From: Moniliella sp. 'wahieum'
Taxonomy: Eukaryota; Basidiomycota; Moniliellomycetes; Moniliellales; Moniliellaceae
Reading direction: 5' to 3'
DNA: 64,000 nucleotides
Assembly (NCBI GenBank): GCA_003971905.1
Contig: RSEE01000007.1
Coordinates: 558,001-622,000 of the forward strand
How positions within the stretch are numbered: position 1 is the first letter of the stretch; the number at the start of each line of letters is the position of its first letter. The translations under genes were made by a program, and so were the position numbers. Positions 25,216-36,765 of this stretch are shown piece after piece. The notes under the pieces were generated by a model that saw only the letters and a program-made list of their open reading frames with translations, searched no databases and had not been told where the DNA came from.

Positions 25216-27536
25216 TTAGTCGTCTCCGGCTGGTTCGGGAGCTTCGGTCTCTTCGATCACAAAGATATCCTGACAACGAGGCACCGTCAGATCTCAGGCC
25301 TAATGAGAAGAAAAGAAAATGCAAGAAAGAGAGACGGGAGAGAAAGGATGGAACCCACAACGTACCTCGAATTGTCCAGGATCATCTCAATACACTTGCA
25401 TTGAGCACTCATATCGCGGAAATTGATCTGGTCCGTTCCCGCTCAGCCTGAGTAGGGGTAAGTTGCGTGGTAGTGGGCAGGAGAGGAGGGGTGGGACCAA
25501 AACACGATGCCAAATTTTGCAGACCCATTTGGTTGGTGGCCTCGTGGGCGCGCACGGTGCTGAGATGTTGCATCAGGCCCTTGAGTGTCGCGTAGTTGGC
25601 GTCGGGCAACTCGTTGATCAGGCTATGCAGACGGACTTGGCGTTGCCATTCGTCGGCAATCTTGGACCTTCAACAAATTCTTCGTACAAGTCAAACGTCA
25701 ATAACGGTTCGCGGGCAGTTCGCGCAGCCACAGCTTGAGCTGAGACAGGAAGAGACGTGTTGATGTCTTCTGGCTCGCCTACCCAGGTGCGTCCGGATCG
25801 TTAGGATCGGGCGGAATGGGCTCAAATAGGTTGACCCTCGTCCAATCTCATCAAATCGACGCTTGAGCCTTTGCACACGCGCGACGCAACCGCTCACACG
25901 ATAGATTCTCGCGTATCCAGCGCCACTGCTTCGACCGTTCAGCACAGAGCGCCAAGACGGGGGCAAGGTACCCATCGCGTTCCAGTTGCTCCGTTAGGTT
26001 AACACCAAACACACGTCGTGTCCAGGCGCGGAGGGGGGAAGACAGGACTGGTGCGGGCACGGGGACGTCGTCACCTCGCTCCAAGGTCTCGCGCCAGAGG
26101 AGGAACGTGCAGTCGAGGTAACTGATTGGTCGGTCACACTGCCCAAGGTAGTGGATGTAGTGGCAGGACGGAACTGCCCGCTGCCACTTGCTCCCCCACT
26201 CGAGCCAGGAGCAAGTACGTCACGACTGGAACCCGGTGCATGTTCCCGGCGAGGACCGCGGTAGGAAGCGCCATGAGCCACTTGCCAATTTTGCATAAAC
26301 GCAGTAAAGTCGGCGCGATTGTCCACCTTTTCCAGCAGGTCCCTTAGTCCACGTGCGGGGGGAGAATGGATGCCGATGCGCCATTGGCACTCGGAGGGAG
26401 AGGGGTGCAATGGCGCGGGCATCGGCCAAGAGGGCATTTCATACAACAGCGCATACCTGGCCATGTGATAAGCCCACCGGCGTCAATCTCATCAGCTGTG
26501 TCTTTGAGCTGCCGAACCAGGCGCGTATTGACTTGTAAAGTAATCATGGCGCAACTGGTCCCGATAAGCTCTCGCGGCGAAAATTGTCACTCGCTTGGGA
26601 CGTACGCAGTCGCACTTCTTCCTCCGCACGTTGGAGCTGAGCCGCGCCACGAGGCTTGTTGAATGCCTTTCCCACAGCCCGACTGCCCGATTGAGCCGCT
26701 TACCAGGGCGTTTGCTCGTGGTGGAGGCGTGGTGGTGGACTGGGTGCTAGGGGATTCGGGAGGCAACGCGCGCCTCTTCGGCGGCAGCGGCTGCATTCTG
26801 ATTGGCCATCACGGCTAGGTCCTGATTGCGTGTCTCACCATTCTTCATCAGCAGAATTCGTTCCAGTCTCCTCGGCAGACTGGTCAAAGCGCTGGCGCGC
26901 TTTGTCGCGGTTCGCCTCAGCGTCCAGTAGGGTACGTTCGGCGCGAGCGCCGGCGTCGCGCGTGGTGCGTTTTTGTCGTTCGGCCTCCTTGGCAAGCGCA
27001 CCAGCTTCGTCGGCGACGGTAAGGAGCAGGTGGGCGAAGCGTTGGCGGCCGTCGGCAATCGAGCTATGAGCTGAGAGGATGCCCTGCCAGGCTTGGACGT
27101 ACGAGCCAGCGCGTACAGGGCCGTGACCATGGTTGCCCGTCAGGCCTTGGGACAGAGAGGGGTTGGAGGAAGGCGTACGCGCGTCAGCATAGGATTCGGC
27201 GGCGGCGTTGCGCCGAGCTTGCTCATGGAGCGGGCATACTCCTCCTCGATCGCAGCGCGTTTGCGCAGGAAGCTGGCAAAATGATGGACCGAACCACACG
27301 ATTGGGCGACCCAGTCCGACATGAGCGGCTGGGCCACATCAGTCGCACAAGCGCACGCACCGCCGCCTCGTCGAACGTTAAGGCTGCTGCCGACGGATTT
27401 GGTGGCAGGGAGGCGGCAGGGGAGAGAAGAGTGGGCCAGTGGGGGTACCGGGAGCAGAGGGCGGGCCAGGTTGGGAGTTAGGACTGGTGGGTGTGGGAGG
27501 GACCGGTGGGCCCGCAACAACGCTGGGGCTGGCCAT
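25216..27536 (-). CDS. RGD1: F-BAR plus RhoGAP protein (Rgd1-like)
   Basis: Rho GTPase-activating protein that binds membranes through an F-BAR domain, normally at sites of polarised growth and cytokinesis. The start at 27536 gives MASPSVVAGPPVPPTPT and a Pro/Ser/Thr-rich leader. The FCH/F-BAR core has PLMSDWVAQSCGSVHHFASF and RKRAAIEEEYARSMSKLG, then heptad-like charged helices (ANRDKARQRFDQSAEE). The RhoGAP domain shows FGVNLTEQLERDGYLAPVL, the arginine finger in IYRVSG, VQRLKRRFDEIG, and LPDANYATLKGLMQHL followed by HEATNQMGLQNLASCFGPT. It ends after an intron with DIFVIEETEAPEPAGDD and stop at 25216. Several frame breaks separate matching blocks. Confidence 0.88.
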
Positions 27537-28211
27537 CGTGCTTCCAGCGGCGGAAAAGAGCGAGGAGCCGCTACGGCGGGGGGGAGGGGGGGGGGGGGGA
27601 AGAGAGGGAGAGACGAGGGGGATGGTGCTGGCGATGGCGATGGCGATGGCGAGACGGCAAGCGCGACGGCAGCAACGCAACACCGCCCAGGCCAGCGAGA
27701 CAGTCAGGACGTCCGCCGCCTCGCGGGGCCCGGGGCACCAAGACTGCCCCTGAGCCCCGCCAGCAAGCGCCGCCAGCCACAGCGCCACCAGCGCCGTCAG
27801 CGGCCCTCATAATCATACTTTTGGCTGCTGTTTTGATCGCTGCTATCCAACCTCTCTACGCTCATCTTCCCCCGCTTCGTCCCCATTCGTCACCTGTTCC
27901 AGGCGCCCCGGCCGCGCTGCTACGACGCAAATGAATTTGTCCATCACAGGAACCCTGTGGGCCTGATCGAGGATCGAGATGATCGAAACAAAAGAGCGCA
28001 CATGCCCCACGTCACACCTCGTCCCCGCTCCCCATGCGCACATCAGCCTTCTCCCTCGCCTGCTCCTGCCCCTGCTCCTGTTTTGTTCTTGCTCCTGGTC
28101 CTGCCCCTCCCTCGACCCCGCTGCATGTCGCTCGCGCGCCTGCTGCTCCGTTTTGGACAGCAGCTGGTTCGGGGAAAGGTTGTGGGTGGCGCTCGGCGCC
28201 ACCTGTCATCC
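27537..28211. other. Intergenic region
   Basis: Between the F-BAR/RhoGAP start and the next minus-strand coding region. It contains G-rich runs (27586-27600) and reiterated GGCGAT at 27625-27650. No domain-bearing frame. Confidence 0.4.
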
Positions 28212-29685
28212 TGTCTGCAGCCCCCTTCGAAGCAAGGATGGCGGCCAACTCCTGCCCGCTTCCGGACCCATGGGGTCAAGGTCCATTGACGCCAGTGGTT
28301 CTTCCCCGGCGCCCAAGGATGAAGGCACACCTGGCGACGAGGGCGGGTGCAGCGCTTGCAGTCCCTTCTCGAGTGGATTGGTCAGGTACGTTGTCGGCTG
28401 ATGGGCGAAGTGAGGTTGCGCAGCTTGTCAATCCCTGACACGTATCTGCTCCGTGCGCCCGGGCCGGAGGAGGAGGAGGGGATGGCGTTCAATGGTGCAC
28501 CAAGGGGGGGATAGGCGAGTTGGGAGCCGGGGAGGTGGGGGAAGGAAACCAGAGTGCGCGATCCGAGCGCGCAGTGTGGGTGGGCAACCCGCGCCACTTG
28601 AGTTCCGCCTCGGTTGGCCGGGCCTCCCATGCACTTTCCGCTGGCCCTCGCTGAGTCGGTAGACATGTCTTCCTCCGGATCGGCCGGGATAGGGGACAAG
28701 CTGCCGCTGGGGGCCGGGTGTGGCCCGGGCGCGGCACCGGATCCGGAGGGGCCAACGCCGCGTCGCCTCCGTCGCGACGACCCTTCATGAGCTGGTGCAG
28801 GCCGCCTAGGTTCTGCGTCGCTTCCTCTGCGAGCTTGGACGAAGGGTGGGCTTGCGGCTGCGCTTGCGCAGGACGGCAGGCCGACGCGGCGCAGGAGCAA
28901 CGAGGTGGGGGCCATCGTCGGGGTGGCCCGCTGGGCGTGGGGCAGGACGGAAGGTGCTGGTGCTGGTGGTGCTGGTGCTGGTGCTGCCTTCGAGCATGGT
29001 GAGGGATGCGGGGGGCGGTGGTGGAGGGCCGCTGGGGGGAACGGGCGGGAGGGCGGAGTTGGGAGGAGGCTGTACTGAGTGGGTACTGCGTAGCTGGTGT
29101 GGGTCCCTCCGTCGTCGTCCGAGTACTGAAACTCGCTCAGCGGCCACTTGAAACACTGAAACCACCCGCTGCTCCGCGCGCGAGCAGACGCTCTTCTGCG
29201 CTGCCTGCCCCCGTGGCGGGCGGAGCAACACAGGCGTCGTGCGTCCCCAGCCGTCCGCTCGGTGACAGTGTCTTGCCATGCGTGGTGCCATACTCGCCTT
29301 TCCTGTCCACCACCCAGGCGCGCCAAAACGGAGCTCGTGAAGGAGCATGCGACAGGCTTGTTGACCTGGAGCGGGCGATGGCGTCCGCTCCTTGGTTCCC
29401 CTGCAACAGGTGAGGCGGGAAAATAGGAAGGTGGGGTTATGACACTGATCATCACGAAGCCAGAACGGCTTGCGCAGCGGCAGCGGCATCTTTGGCCCGG
29501 AACTCGAAGGCGCCAAGGCCGAGGCACAGTCGCAAGGGCTGGAACAGAGACAACGTCTTTGCAAGGCTCCTCCTGCCCCAGAAGGTCAATCGAAGTAAGT
29601 GTCCCACCAACCAGCCCTTCAGACCGAGGAGTGGCGTGCCGTCATTCTTTCCGATCTGTCCGGGCAGCGGAAACATATTGAGCAT
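28212..29685 (-). CDS. Unrecognised low-complexity coding region
   Basis: From an ATG near 29685 (MLNMFPLPGQIGKNDGTPL) through an intron-like GTGGGA..CAG to ALRSRAKDAA-type sequence, then Ser/Pro/Arg-rich blocks to a possible end DPMGPEAGRSWPP near 28212. Fragments such as PFWRAWVVDRKGEYGTTHG look protein-like, but the frames change repeatedly and I recognise no family. More than one gene may be present. Confidence 0.28.
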
Positions 29686-29987
29686 GCGAGCGACGTTGCG
29701 CGATGCGAATTTTTCCTCGGCCTTCGTCGTATACCCTGAGACAGATGATCAAAGCAGCGCGTAAGCAGAAGCTAGTCACGACGGCAGTCAATGTTGTTTT
29801 GGTGCTGTTGGTCCTGCTTATCTTTAGCCACAATATCTGCTGCCTTTTTCGCTCGTATCCTACAGGGACCGATTCTCTTTCTCGGATGCGCTTACAGGAT
29901 GCTATCATCATGTGGCGATTCTTGCTTCGTAAGACGGAAAACAGGGGCGAGGGACTAAAGAGTAGGAAGAAAAAAAAGTTCGGCGCA

Positions 29988-30671
29988 CTAGTGGCAAATG
30001 TCGCTGTCCTCTGGACGTAAAACTGATGCCTTGCGGCGGAACAGATCGCGGTCAAAGAGGTAGTGGCCCAAGATGGCACCTACACCTACGTGTCAGTATC
30101 CCATAGTTAGCGCCGCAGCGGCATATGCACGCACCCACACGGCCGCTGCCAGGAACGCATTGTACGTCATGAACACAAGCATGAGCCAGAAGGACAACGC
30201 GACGCGGGCGCCATGGAGCGCTGCCCGCTTAAGTTGTGTGGAACGGGGGATGGAAAGCGGCTTGATCAGGGAGGTACGGGGAGAAGAAGTGCTTCCTGTC
30301 GCAATAACCGCGGGCGCAGGCAGGTCGGGGGGCGTAGATCCTCGCCGCGAAGTGGAGGCGGACGTTGAAGCACAGAGCGCCACGTCTTGGGCCACGATGG
30401 CCAAGCGAAGCCATTCGAAGGCGGCAGCGAGGCAAATGATGAGGGTTGTGTAAAGGTAAAAGTCAAAGGTGGTGTGGATCTGCCAAGAACGGAAGACAAC
30501 GCAGACGTCTTGCGGGTAGCCCCAGTTCCAGATCATGTTCATCTTGCACATGGGGGAAGGTGAGGGCGTGGGGGACGGGTGGGGCATGTGGTGGCCGGGG
30601 GGCATTCCCGGCATGTCGTGGTCCATGGCCATGGACATGGAGGCCATCATGGCTGCGTGGTCGTGCTCCAT
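29988..30671 (-). CDS. CTR-type copper transporter
   Basis: Trimeric high-affinity Cu(I) permease of plasma or vacuolar membrane. The N-terminus is rich in Met/His (MEHDHAAMMASMSMAMDHDM, then MPGMPPGHHMPH), the copper-capturing Mets motifs. TM1 is YLYTTLIICLAAAFEWLRL. A long cytosolic loop of about 60 residues is followed by TM2 ALSFWLMLVFMTYNAFLAA with the essential MxxxM (MLVFM). A 51-nt intron at 30080-30130 (CTAAC branch point) joins to the TM3 segment AILGHYLFDRDLF, and the protein ends SDICH at 29988. The first exon is intact over 180 codons, unlike many genes in this window. Confidence 0.93.
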
Positions 30672-31283
30672 GGTCCGAGGGAGCAGAGATCAGGGGGGGT
30701 GGTGGCTGCGAGATAGGAGGTGGCCCGGCTGGAGCGCGGCAACATTCAATTTGGAGCGCTCGGGGCGTTTTGACAAAACCTGCAGATGGGCCGATGAGCG
30801 ATGATCGATGAGCTCATATATATGATCGATGATCGATGACGGCCATTTCTGAGATTCTGAGATCTGACCGCGAGTCCTGGGGGGTGCCGCTTACTAGCCG
30901 AGTAGCGATCTTATCGAGGCCGGCGCTTGGTATGGATGCACTGAGATCGATAGCATGTAACACACCGACACACGAACGCACAGCTGCCCACATGCGGCCC
31001 AGCAAGGAGGCGTGCCATGGCTCAGCACCCGCTCAGCCGCTCTGGCCGCTTCGGCTGCACCCCATGCATGCGCTGCAGGGGGCAGCGGCGGACTGGAGCG
31101 GGCGGGCGGAATGGGCGGCGCAGGCAGGGGGGCAGCCACACGCCCCAATCGCACCCTGCCTGCCTGCATTCCGCCCCTCAGCGTGCCCGGCCCCCTGCGC
31201 TGCCACGGCCACGCCTCCGCCACGCCTCGCCCCCCCGTCCCACGCGACGCGCCCCCGCCGACCGCCGCGACGCGAGGAATGCA
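30672..31283. promoter_or_regulatory. Divergent region, copper transporter / PAN3
   Basis: 612 nt between divergent starts. Includes reiterated GATCGATGATCGAT and a TATATATA run near 30795-30840. No TTTGCTC-type copper element is recognised with confidence. Confidence 0.35.
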
Positions 31284-33599
31284 ATGAGCACGCGGCCCTC
31301 CCCCTCTGCGCCCGTCTTCTCCCCGCGCCGCCCCCCCCCGGCACCACCGCCAGCTCGCCTCCCCTCTCCCCCGGCGCGCCCCTCTGCAGCCACGCCCATG
31401 CGTTCCAGCCGCCCCCCACCAGCGCTGGCGGCCGCCTCGCCTCGTCCCTCGCCGGCCTCTCGCTCCACCCCAACCCCCCGCCGCCACCCAGCGCTCCACA
31501 CTGCCTGCGCGCGCCGCCAAGGCCGCTGTGTTTGTCCCGCGCAGCGTTGCCTCCACCCCCGTCCAGTCCAGCCCGACGCTGAGCGAGCCGCCAAATCCGC
31601 TCCCGCCCCTCAGCATGAGCACCGCCCTCCGCGCCGCCCCCTTCCGCCCCCAGTCCCGGCCCACCTCTCGGCCCTCGAGCCCGGCGCGTCTGCTTCCTCC
31701 CGGCGGTGCCTCCAACGCTGTCTATTTGCCTGACGACGACGACGAATGGCCCCCGTCGAGTACGCTCATCCGATCGCTGGCGGGGTCGGATCGTCGGTCG
31801 GGCCGGTCCCGATGCCACCGTTTGCATCGCAGTACACCAACCCGGTCCAGGCTAATGCGGCGAACCATGCGGCTGCCCTGACGGCCGCAGCGGGCCGGAT
31901 GGGGATGCCCCCACCTTGGCGCAGCAGCAGCCAACGCTAGCGCTGCAGTACCAGCTCTATGCGCCTGCCGGCCCGCCCCCGCGCCTGCCCATCCACGTTT
32001 CCCCTGCGGCGTCCGATACGGCCGCGTCCGATGCGTTCTTCCTTCCTTCCAACTTGAGCGAGCTGCTACACCGGCGGCAAGAAGCCACCTGGACCGGGCC
32101 TGTGCCCCCCGCCCTTCATGGTCCCCAGTTGCCCGAGTTTGTCAACAAGTACCACAGCTTGTGCCCATTGGAACGGCTCCCGCCGCCTCCCAACTCAGGT
32201 CAGGGTCCCCCGCTCGGTCCGGCCGCGGCAGCTGCAGCAACAGGGCTTCCGTCTGCGCTGGCCCCACCGGAATTTGCAGCACAAGCGCCGATTCCGACGG
32301 GTGGACAGCCGTCGCGTACGTTTCGTGGGTTCCCCACGACGGTGTACAAGGCGCTGTCGCAAGAGGATGGGCGGACGTACTGTCTAACGCGAATTGCCAA
32401 TTTTCGCCTTGGCGCCGACGCGCATTTGGCTGCCGTCCAGCGGTGGCGCAACGCTCTTAACAATCCCCCGTCCGCCCATACCGGGGTGGTAGGCGTGTAC
32501 GAAGCGTTTACCACGCGTGCGTTTGGCGTATCGAACTTGGTCTTTGTTACCGAGTACCATGCCGGCAGCGTCACCCTGGCCCAGGCCCACCTCCCCTTCA
32601 AACCTACCGCGGCCACCGATCTGCTCCGTCCCTATGCGCAAGCCGCGTATGCGCGGCAAAGCTATGCTGCGCGCCCCGCCCCGCCGCCGGCCGTAGTGTG
32701 CCGAGGCGACACTATGGCTCTACCTGGTCCAGATGGCTATGCACTTCGGTCGGTCCATGCCGCCGGCCTAGCGGTGCGAACCATCACGCCCCACAAGGTG
32801 CTTCTCACCGAACCTGGCAAGGTACGCTTTTCAGGGCAAGTGTGTTGGACGTATTGGATCCATTGCCAGAGGGCGCTCTGCCTCCTCCGGGCGTCGGCGC
32901 TGATCAGCCGACCAGGTGCAAGTCGACGATCTGGCTGATGTGGCCAAGCTGATTGTTACTCTTGCTTCTGGCAGTGCCGAGGCAGCCCAGCGCGCAGCCG
33001 ACGTACCCACAGCACTGGCTATGATGCGTGGAGCCTATTCGTCCGAGCTGGAGGAGGTGGTGCGATGGCTGCTGTGTGGAGAGGACCGGAGCGCAACGCG
33101 TTGGTTGTGCGCCTGGCGCCGCGCATGGCCGATACGCTCAATGCGTCGCTGGGTGCGTCGGATGTGCTCCGATCCAGTCTGCAGAAGGAGGTGGAGAATG
33201 GCAGGCTGGTCCGGCTACTGTGTAAGCTCGGATTTGTCAATGAACGCGGGGAGCTGGACCATGATGCACGCTGGTCCGAACGGGAGAACGGTACTTGGTC
33301 AAGCTCTTCCGCGACGCTGTTTTCCACGCCTCAACTGAAGCAGGTACCCCGTTGGTGGATTTGAGTTACATTCTGCTCAACCTCAACAAGCTTGATGCCG
33401 GGTCCGAGGAGCGCTTGCTGCTCACGAGCCGCGACGAGCAAACGTGCATTGTAGTGAGCTATCATGAAGTATGTTTGTTACCTCTACTTTTGCTTGATGG
33501 CGGACGTTCCACTAACAGTTGGTTATTGTTCCTGCCATTGTTCTGGTTCAGATCAAGGAAGCAGTCGAGTCGGCATTCCAAGAACTTTGCCACCATTAA
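31284..33599 (+). CDS. PAN3: PAN2-PAN3 deadenylation complex subunit Pan3
   Basis: Pseudokinase adaptor that dimerises, binds Pab1 and recruits the Pan2 nuclease for mRNA poly(A) shortening. The start at 31284 gives MSTRPSPSAPVFSPR, then a Pro/Ser-rich disordered region. Conserved blocks: LPSNLSELLHRRQEATW, YHSLCPLERLP, TTVYKALSQEDGRTYCLTRI, VGVYEAFTTRAFGVSNLVFV, then the C-terminal knob ENGRLVRLLCKLGFVNERGE, VKLFRDAVFHASTEAGTPLV and NKLDAGSEERLLLTSRDEQT. The intron at 33469-33551 (83 nt) precedes a last exon ending IKEAVESAFQELCHH. No N-terminal CCCH zinc finger is visible. Frame breaks occur near 31320, 31750, 32838, 32915 and 33065. Confidence 0.93.
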
Positions 33600-34438
33600 C
33601 CCGTCACTGGTCGTTGCCCGCCTTATCCGCAGTCTTCATGCACCGCTGCCTATCCCTTCCCACTGTTGTCTAGCCTTTCTGCCAGTCTCCCCTGAGGCTA
33701 CTATATCCCTATCTGGCGTGCGTACGGAACCACTATCGACTGGACAGTTAGCGCAGAGGACGAGGATGACGCAAAGGACTATTTGCAGTTATACGACATT
33801 GTGTGGCGCGGATCGCCAGCGGGCAGGACAAAGGCAACCTGGCTGCGGTCAGTAACAGGCAACGTTCTGTTGGTGAGAGCGGCGCGTCCAGAGCCAAGGT
33901 CCTTCCGCCTTGGTTGACCTTGACTGGGCCTGCCTTTCCCCCTTCACAAGTGACACGGCATTGTAATCCGTTCGAAGCGAGGACAATGCAGTGGTGGCAG
34001 ATAAGCGCGCATCCCAGCATGGTGCGACTGGAAACTAAGGTGCGATGCAGATAAGTGAAGAGAGACGATTAGGTATGCAAATTTGTGGGAAACGGTGCAA
34101 AAATGAGGAACATGGGCCTGGTGGGTAGCGCGGGAGGGTGGAAGGGGGCAAGAGGGTTCCAGTAAGTAACCAAGAGTGAACACAATCATTGCTAACCACC
34201 ACTAAGAAGCGCTAACCATGGCGTACTATCTCCAGCCCAGATCGATCCTTCGCCTGGTTTGTATATATTCTGTTCTGCTATGCACACTCCTAGACGTTCG
34301 GTGAAGCTTACAGCACATGCATCAGCACGTCAGAGGAACAGAGAAAATGCTCGCGAGAAATCAGAGATACAGCGAAAACAAAAAGGTTGGCGCAGCACCC
34401 TACCAGTGGTGCCGTGAGATGGCATCAAGTAAAGAAGG
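33600..34438. other. Convergent intergenic region
   Basis: Between the PAN3 and ASK1 stops. No supported gene or RNA. Confidence 0.55.
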
Positions 34439-36274
34439 TTACTGGTTGGAAGCTCCCTCCTTGTTGCCCCAGTCCTTGAGCGGAGACGACACGTCATGGT
34501 CTCCCCCGCGACGAGGGGACGGCCAAAGTTAAAGGTGCCCAAGTCGCCAATGTTGCCGCGGGGGGCAAAGCCAGGAACACCGGTAGTGTTGCTGGCACTG
34601 CCAGGCGCTGCCCATGGTGCTGCCCGAGCATTGGAAGACGACAAAAAGAACGGGTTGGCACCGAGCTTGGACCCAAACAGCGTATCGTCCTTTAGAGCCT
34701 GCACCGCCGATAGCCCTGACCGCGACGAAAGCAAACTAGCGCTGCTCGCGGTAGGATCGCGTGTCAAGGGTGCGCCAACAGGGCCCGTAGCCCCAGGATG
34801 TCCCATACCAGGGCCGTCACCAGAGCCATCGGAATCATCGCTGTCATCGTCAGAGTCCGAGTCGGACTCGTTTTGCAAATTGGAATCGACTCGCGCTGGA
34901 ACCGAGAACAGACCGTCCGCAGAACCCGTCTCGGCCCCTTGAGCAGACTTGTCCTCTGCAAAAAGGGATGTACCGTGAGAGAAACTTTGTTTCGCAAGCT
35001 CATACTCCGCATGACGACGGGTGATCAGCTCGTCAGCCGTCGGCCCATGGCGTTCGGCCGTGCGGAGTAGCTCATCGACCACTTGCCTCGCTGCCTCCTT
35101 GGCTGGTGTTTTAAGCCACTTGGAACGAGGGATGGAAAACTGCATGGTGACGGGGCGATGAGCCTTACGTTTTCCCAAGCGCACCGGCGTACCTGCTGAT
35201 CCAATCGGCGTCGAACGCAAATCGGCAATTCCGTCCCACTTTGGCACACTCAACTGAGGCGGCCGAGGTGTGCCTGCCATGCTCGCATCGTCTTGAACCC
35301 CCGCCAGCGGGGTCCGTTTGGAGGGTGAGGTGAACGGATTGGTGGGTTTCTGCCCCGAAGGCGTGCTTCTTCCATTGGTGTAGCAACCAGAGTGGCTCCA
35401 AACCGGTTGCGGGACATGTTGGCGGCTGCGGCAGCTGCCAACGACTTTCGCCGTTGACCCATTGCACTCGGGTCGAGCGACTCGCGAGTGACTTGTGGCG
35501 GCGTGGCCATCCGTTCGTCTTGCTGATCGGCACCCTCGCGAGAAACCGAAGCGAGACGCGGGGTAGCCATGCGGGCATCCATCAAAGGCGATGAAGATTG
35601 GGAAGGCCATCGAACTAGCCAACAAGTCTGCCCCGTTCTCCGTGCCGCTAGTTGCTTCTCCAACTCACGCTTGGCTTTGGCAAAGGGAGATTCGAGATTG
35701 GGCTTGGCATATGCACCCACCGCGGAGTGGCGTCGAACAGCATGCTCTCACGGATACGTCGGGAGTCATAGTGGGCTTTGGCAGGAAATGAGGGTGGTCG
35801 TGTTCGTCGCCCCGAGCGCCCCGAAGGGCGGGGCGGGGAGTGATGGGCTTCACCTGGGGGCGAGACGAGAAGAGATTTGTCAAACGACATGCCTGCATTG
35901 TTATCCTTGGCCTCCCCATCAGATGGAGTTGTCGAAACGCGAGAGGTCCTCCTGGGGGTCGAAGGAGGCGCCAGATGGATGCTCCGCGTCGGTGCTCTGC
36001 GTCGCCTCGTCCTGCGCTCAAACTCATCCTCCGGCTGATTCAGACGGACTTGGGCGGCAGTTTCGAAGAACATGCGCCAAAATTTGGAAGCATCGCCGAT
36101 TTGGAGGCTCTGTTCGCCATAACGCTTGATCTTGGGGAGGATGCCACCCTGGATCGTTTCGTGGGCCTGACTGAAGTGGGCGTCGATGCGCTGGAGACAA
36201 AGGGTGATCTGCTGGTCAACGTGCAGGATGGCCTCGTTGATGGGCACGCCAGGAGGCGGCTGGGGGGGCGACAT
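34439..36274 (-). CDS. ASK1: DASH/Dam1 complex subunit Ask1
   Basis: Fungal kinetochore protein that couples chromosomes to microtubule plus ends as part of the ten-subunit DASH ring. The N-terminal domain is diagnostic: AILHVDQQITLCLQRIDAHF, AHETIQGGILPKIKRYGEQS and KFWRMFFETAAQVRLNQPED. A long disordered tail follows with many SP/TP sites (for example LVSPPGEAHHSPP, SGQKPTNPFTSPSKRTP), typical Cdk targets, then an acidic Ser/Asp tract (ESDSDSDDDSDDSDGSGDG). The end reads DHDVSSPLKDWGNKEGASNQ, stop at 34439, after a frame shift near 34510. Another break lies near 35650. An upstream in-frame ATG at 36337 is possible. 36274 fits the family start better. Confidence 0.9.
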
Positions 36275-36765
36275 GGGTGCAGAGGGCGTGCGGGTGAGGC
36301 GAGCAGAGGGGATGGTGTGGCGCTGGAGAAGACGCAACGCAAGCCCACGCGCCAGTTGGGCGACGCGTCGGACTGGCCAGAATCAACACACGCAACAACG
36401 GCGTGGGCGTATTACGTCAGCGACACTGCCTGTCTATGCATACGCGAGGCAATGTGAATTGAATTCGTCACTGGTCATGAATCACCGGTTGGAGATCACG
36501 TGGCCTGCGAGGTCGTTTTGTGTACGTTGAAGTTGGGTTCCGACGTTCAAGGTAACGTGTCCCCAGACGTTTGGTCGCGCAGTTCTATCATACGCGACCC
36601 ATCCTGTCCACAGTATCTGTCGTTCCGCTGCACGTTGATGATGATGTTGCCATAGCCAGCACCAGCCAAGTGCAGGCCTGCGCGAAAGCCTGCCTGACAA
36701 CAGGTAACCCGTGGTTTCGATGAGATGAGGTAGTCTATTCTATCCATCCGGGCGAAATACTTCCT
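36275..36765. other. Intergenic region
   Basis: Between the ASK1 start and the YTM1 stop, both on minus. No gene. Confidence 0.5.

Noticed and set aside
36640-36765. Extension of YTM1 past its stop at 36766
   Set aside because: A stop and loss of WD-like sequence occur at 36766, and what follows has no matching block.
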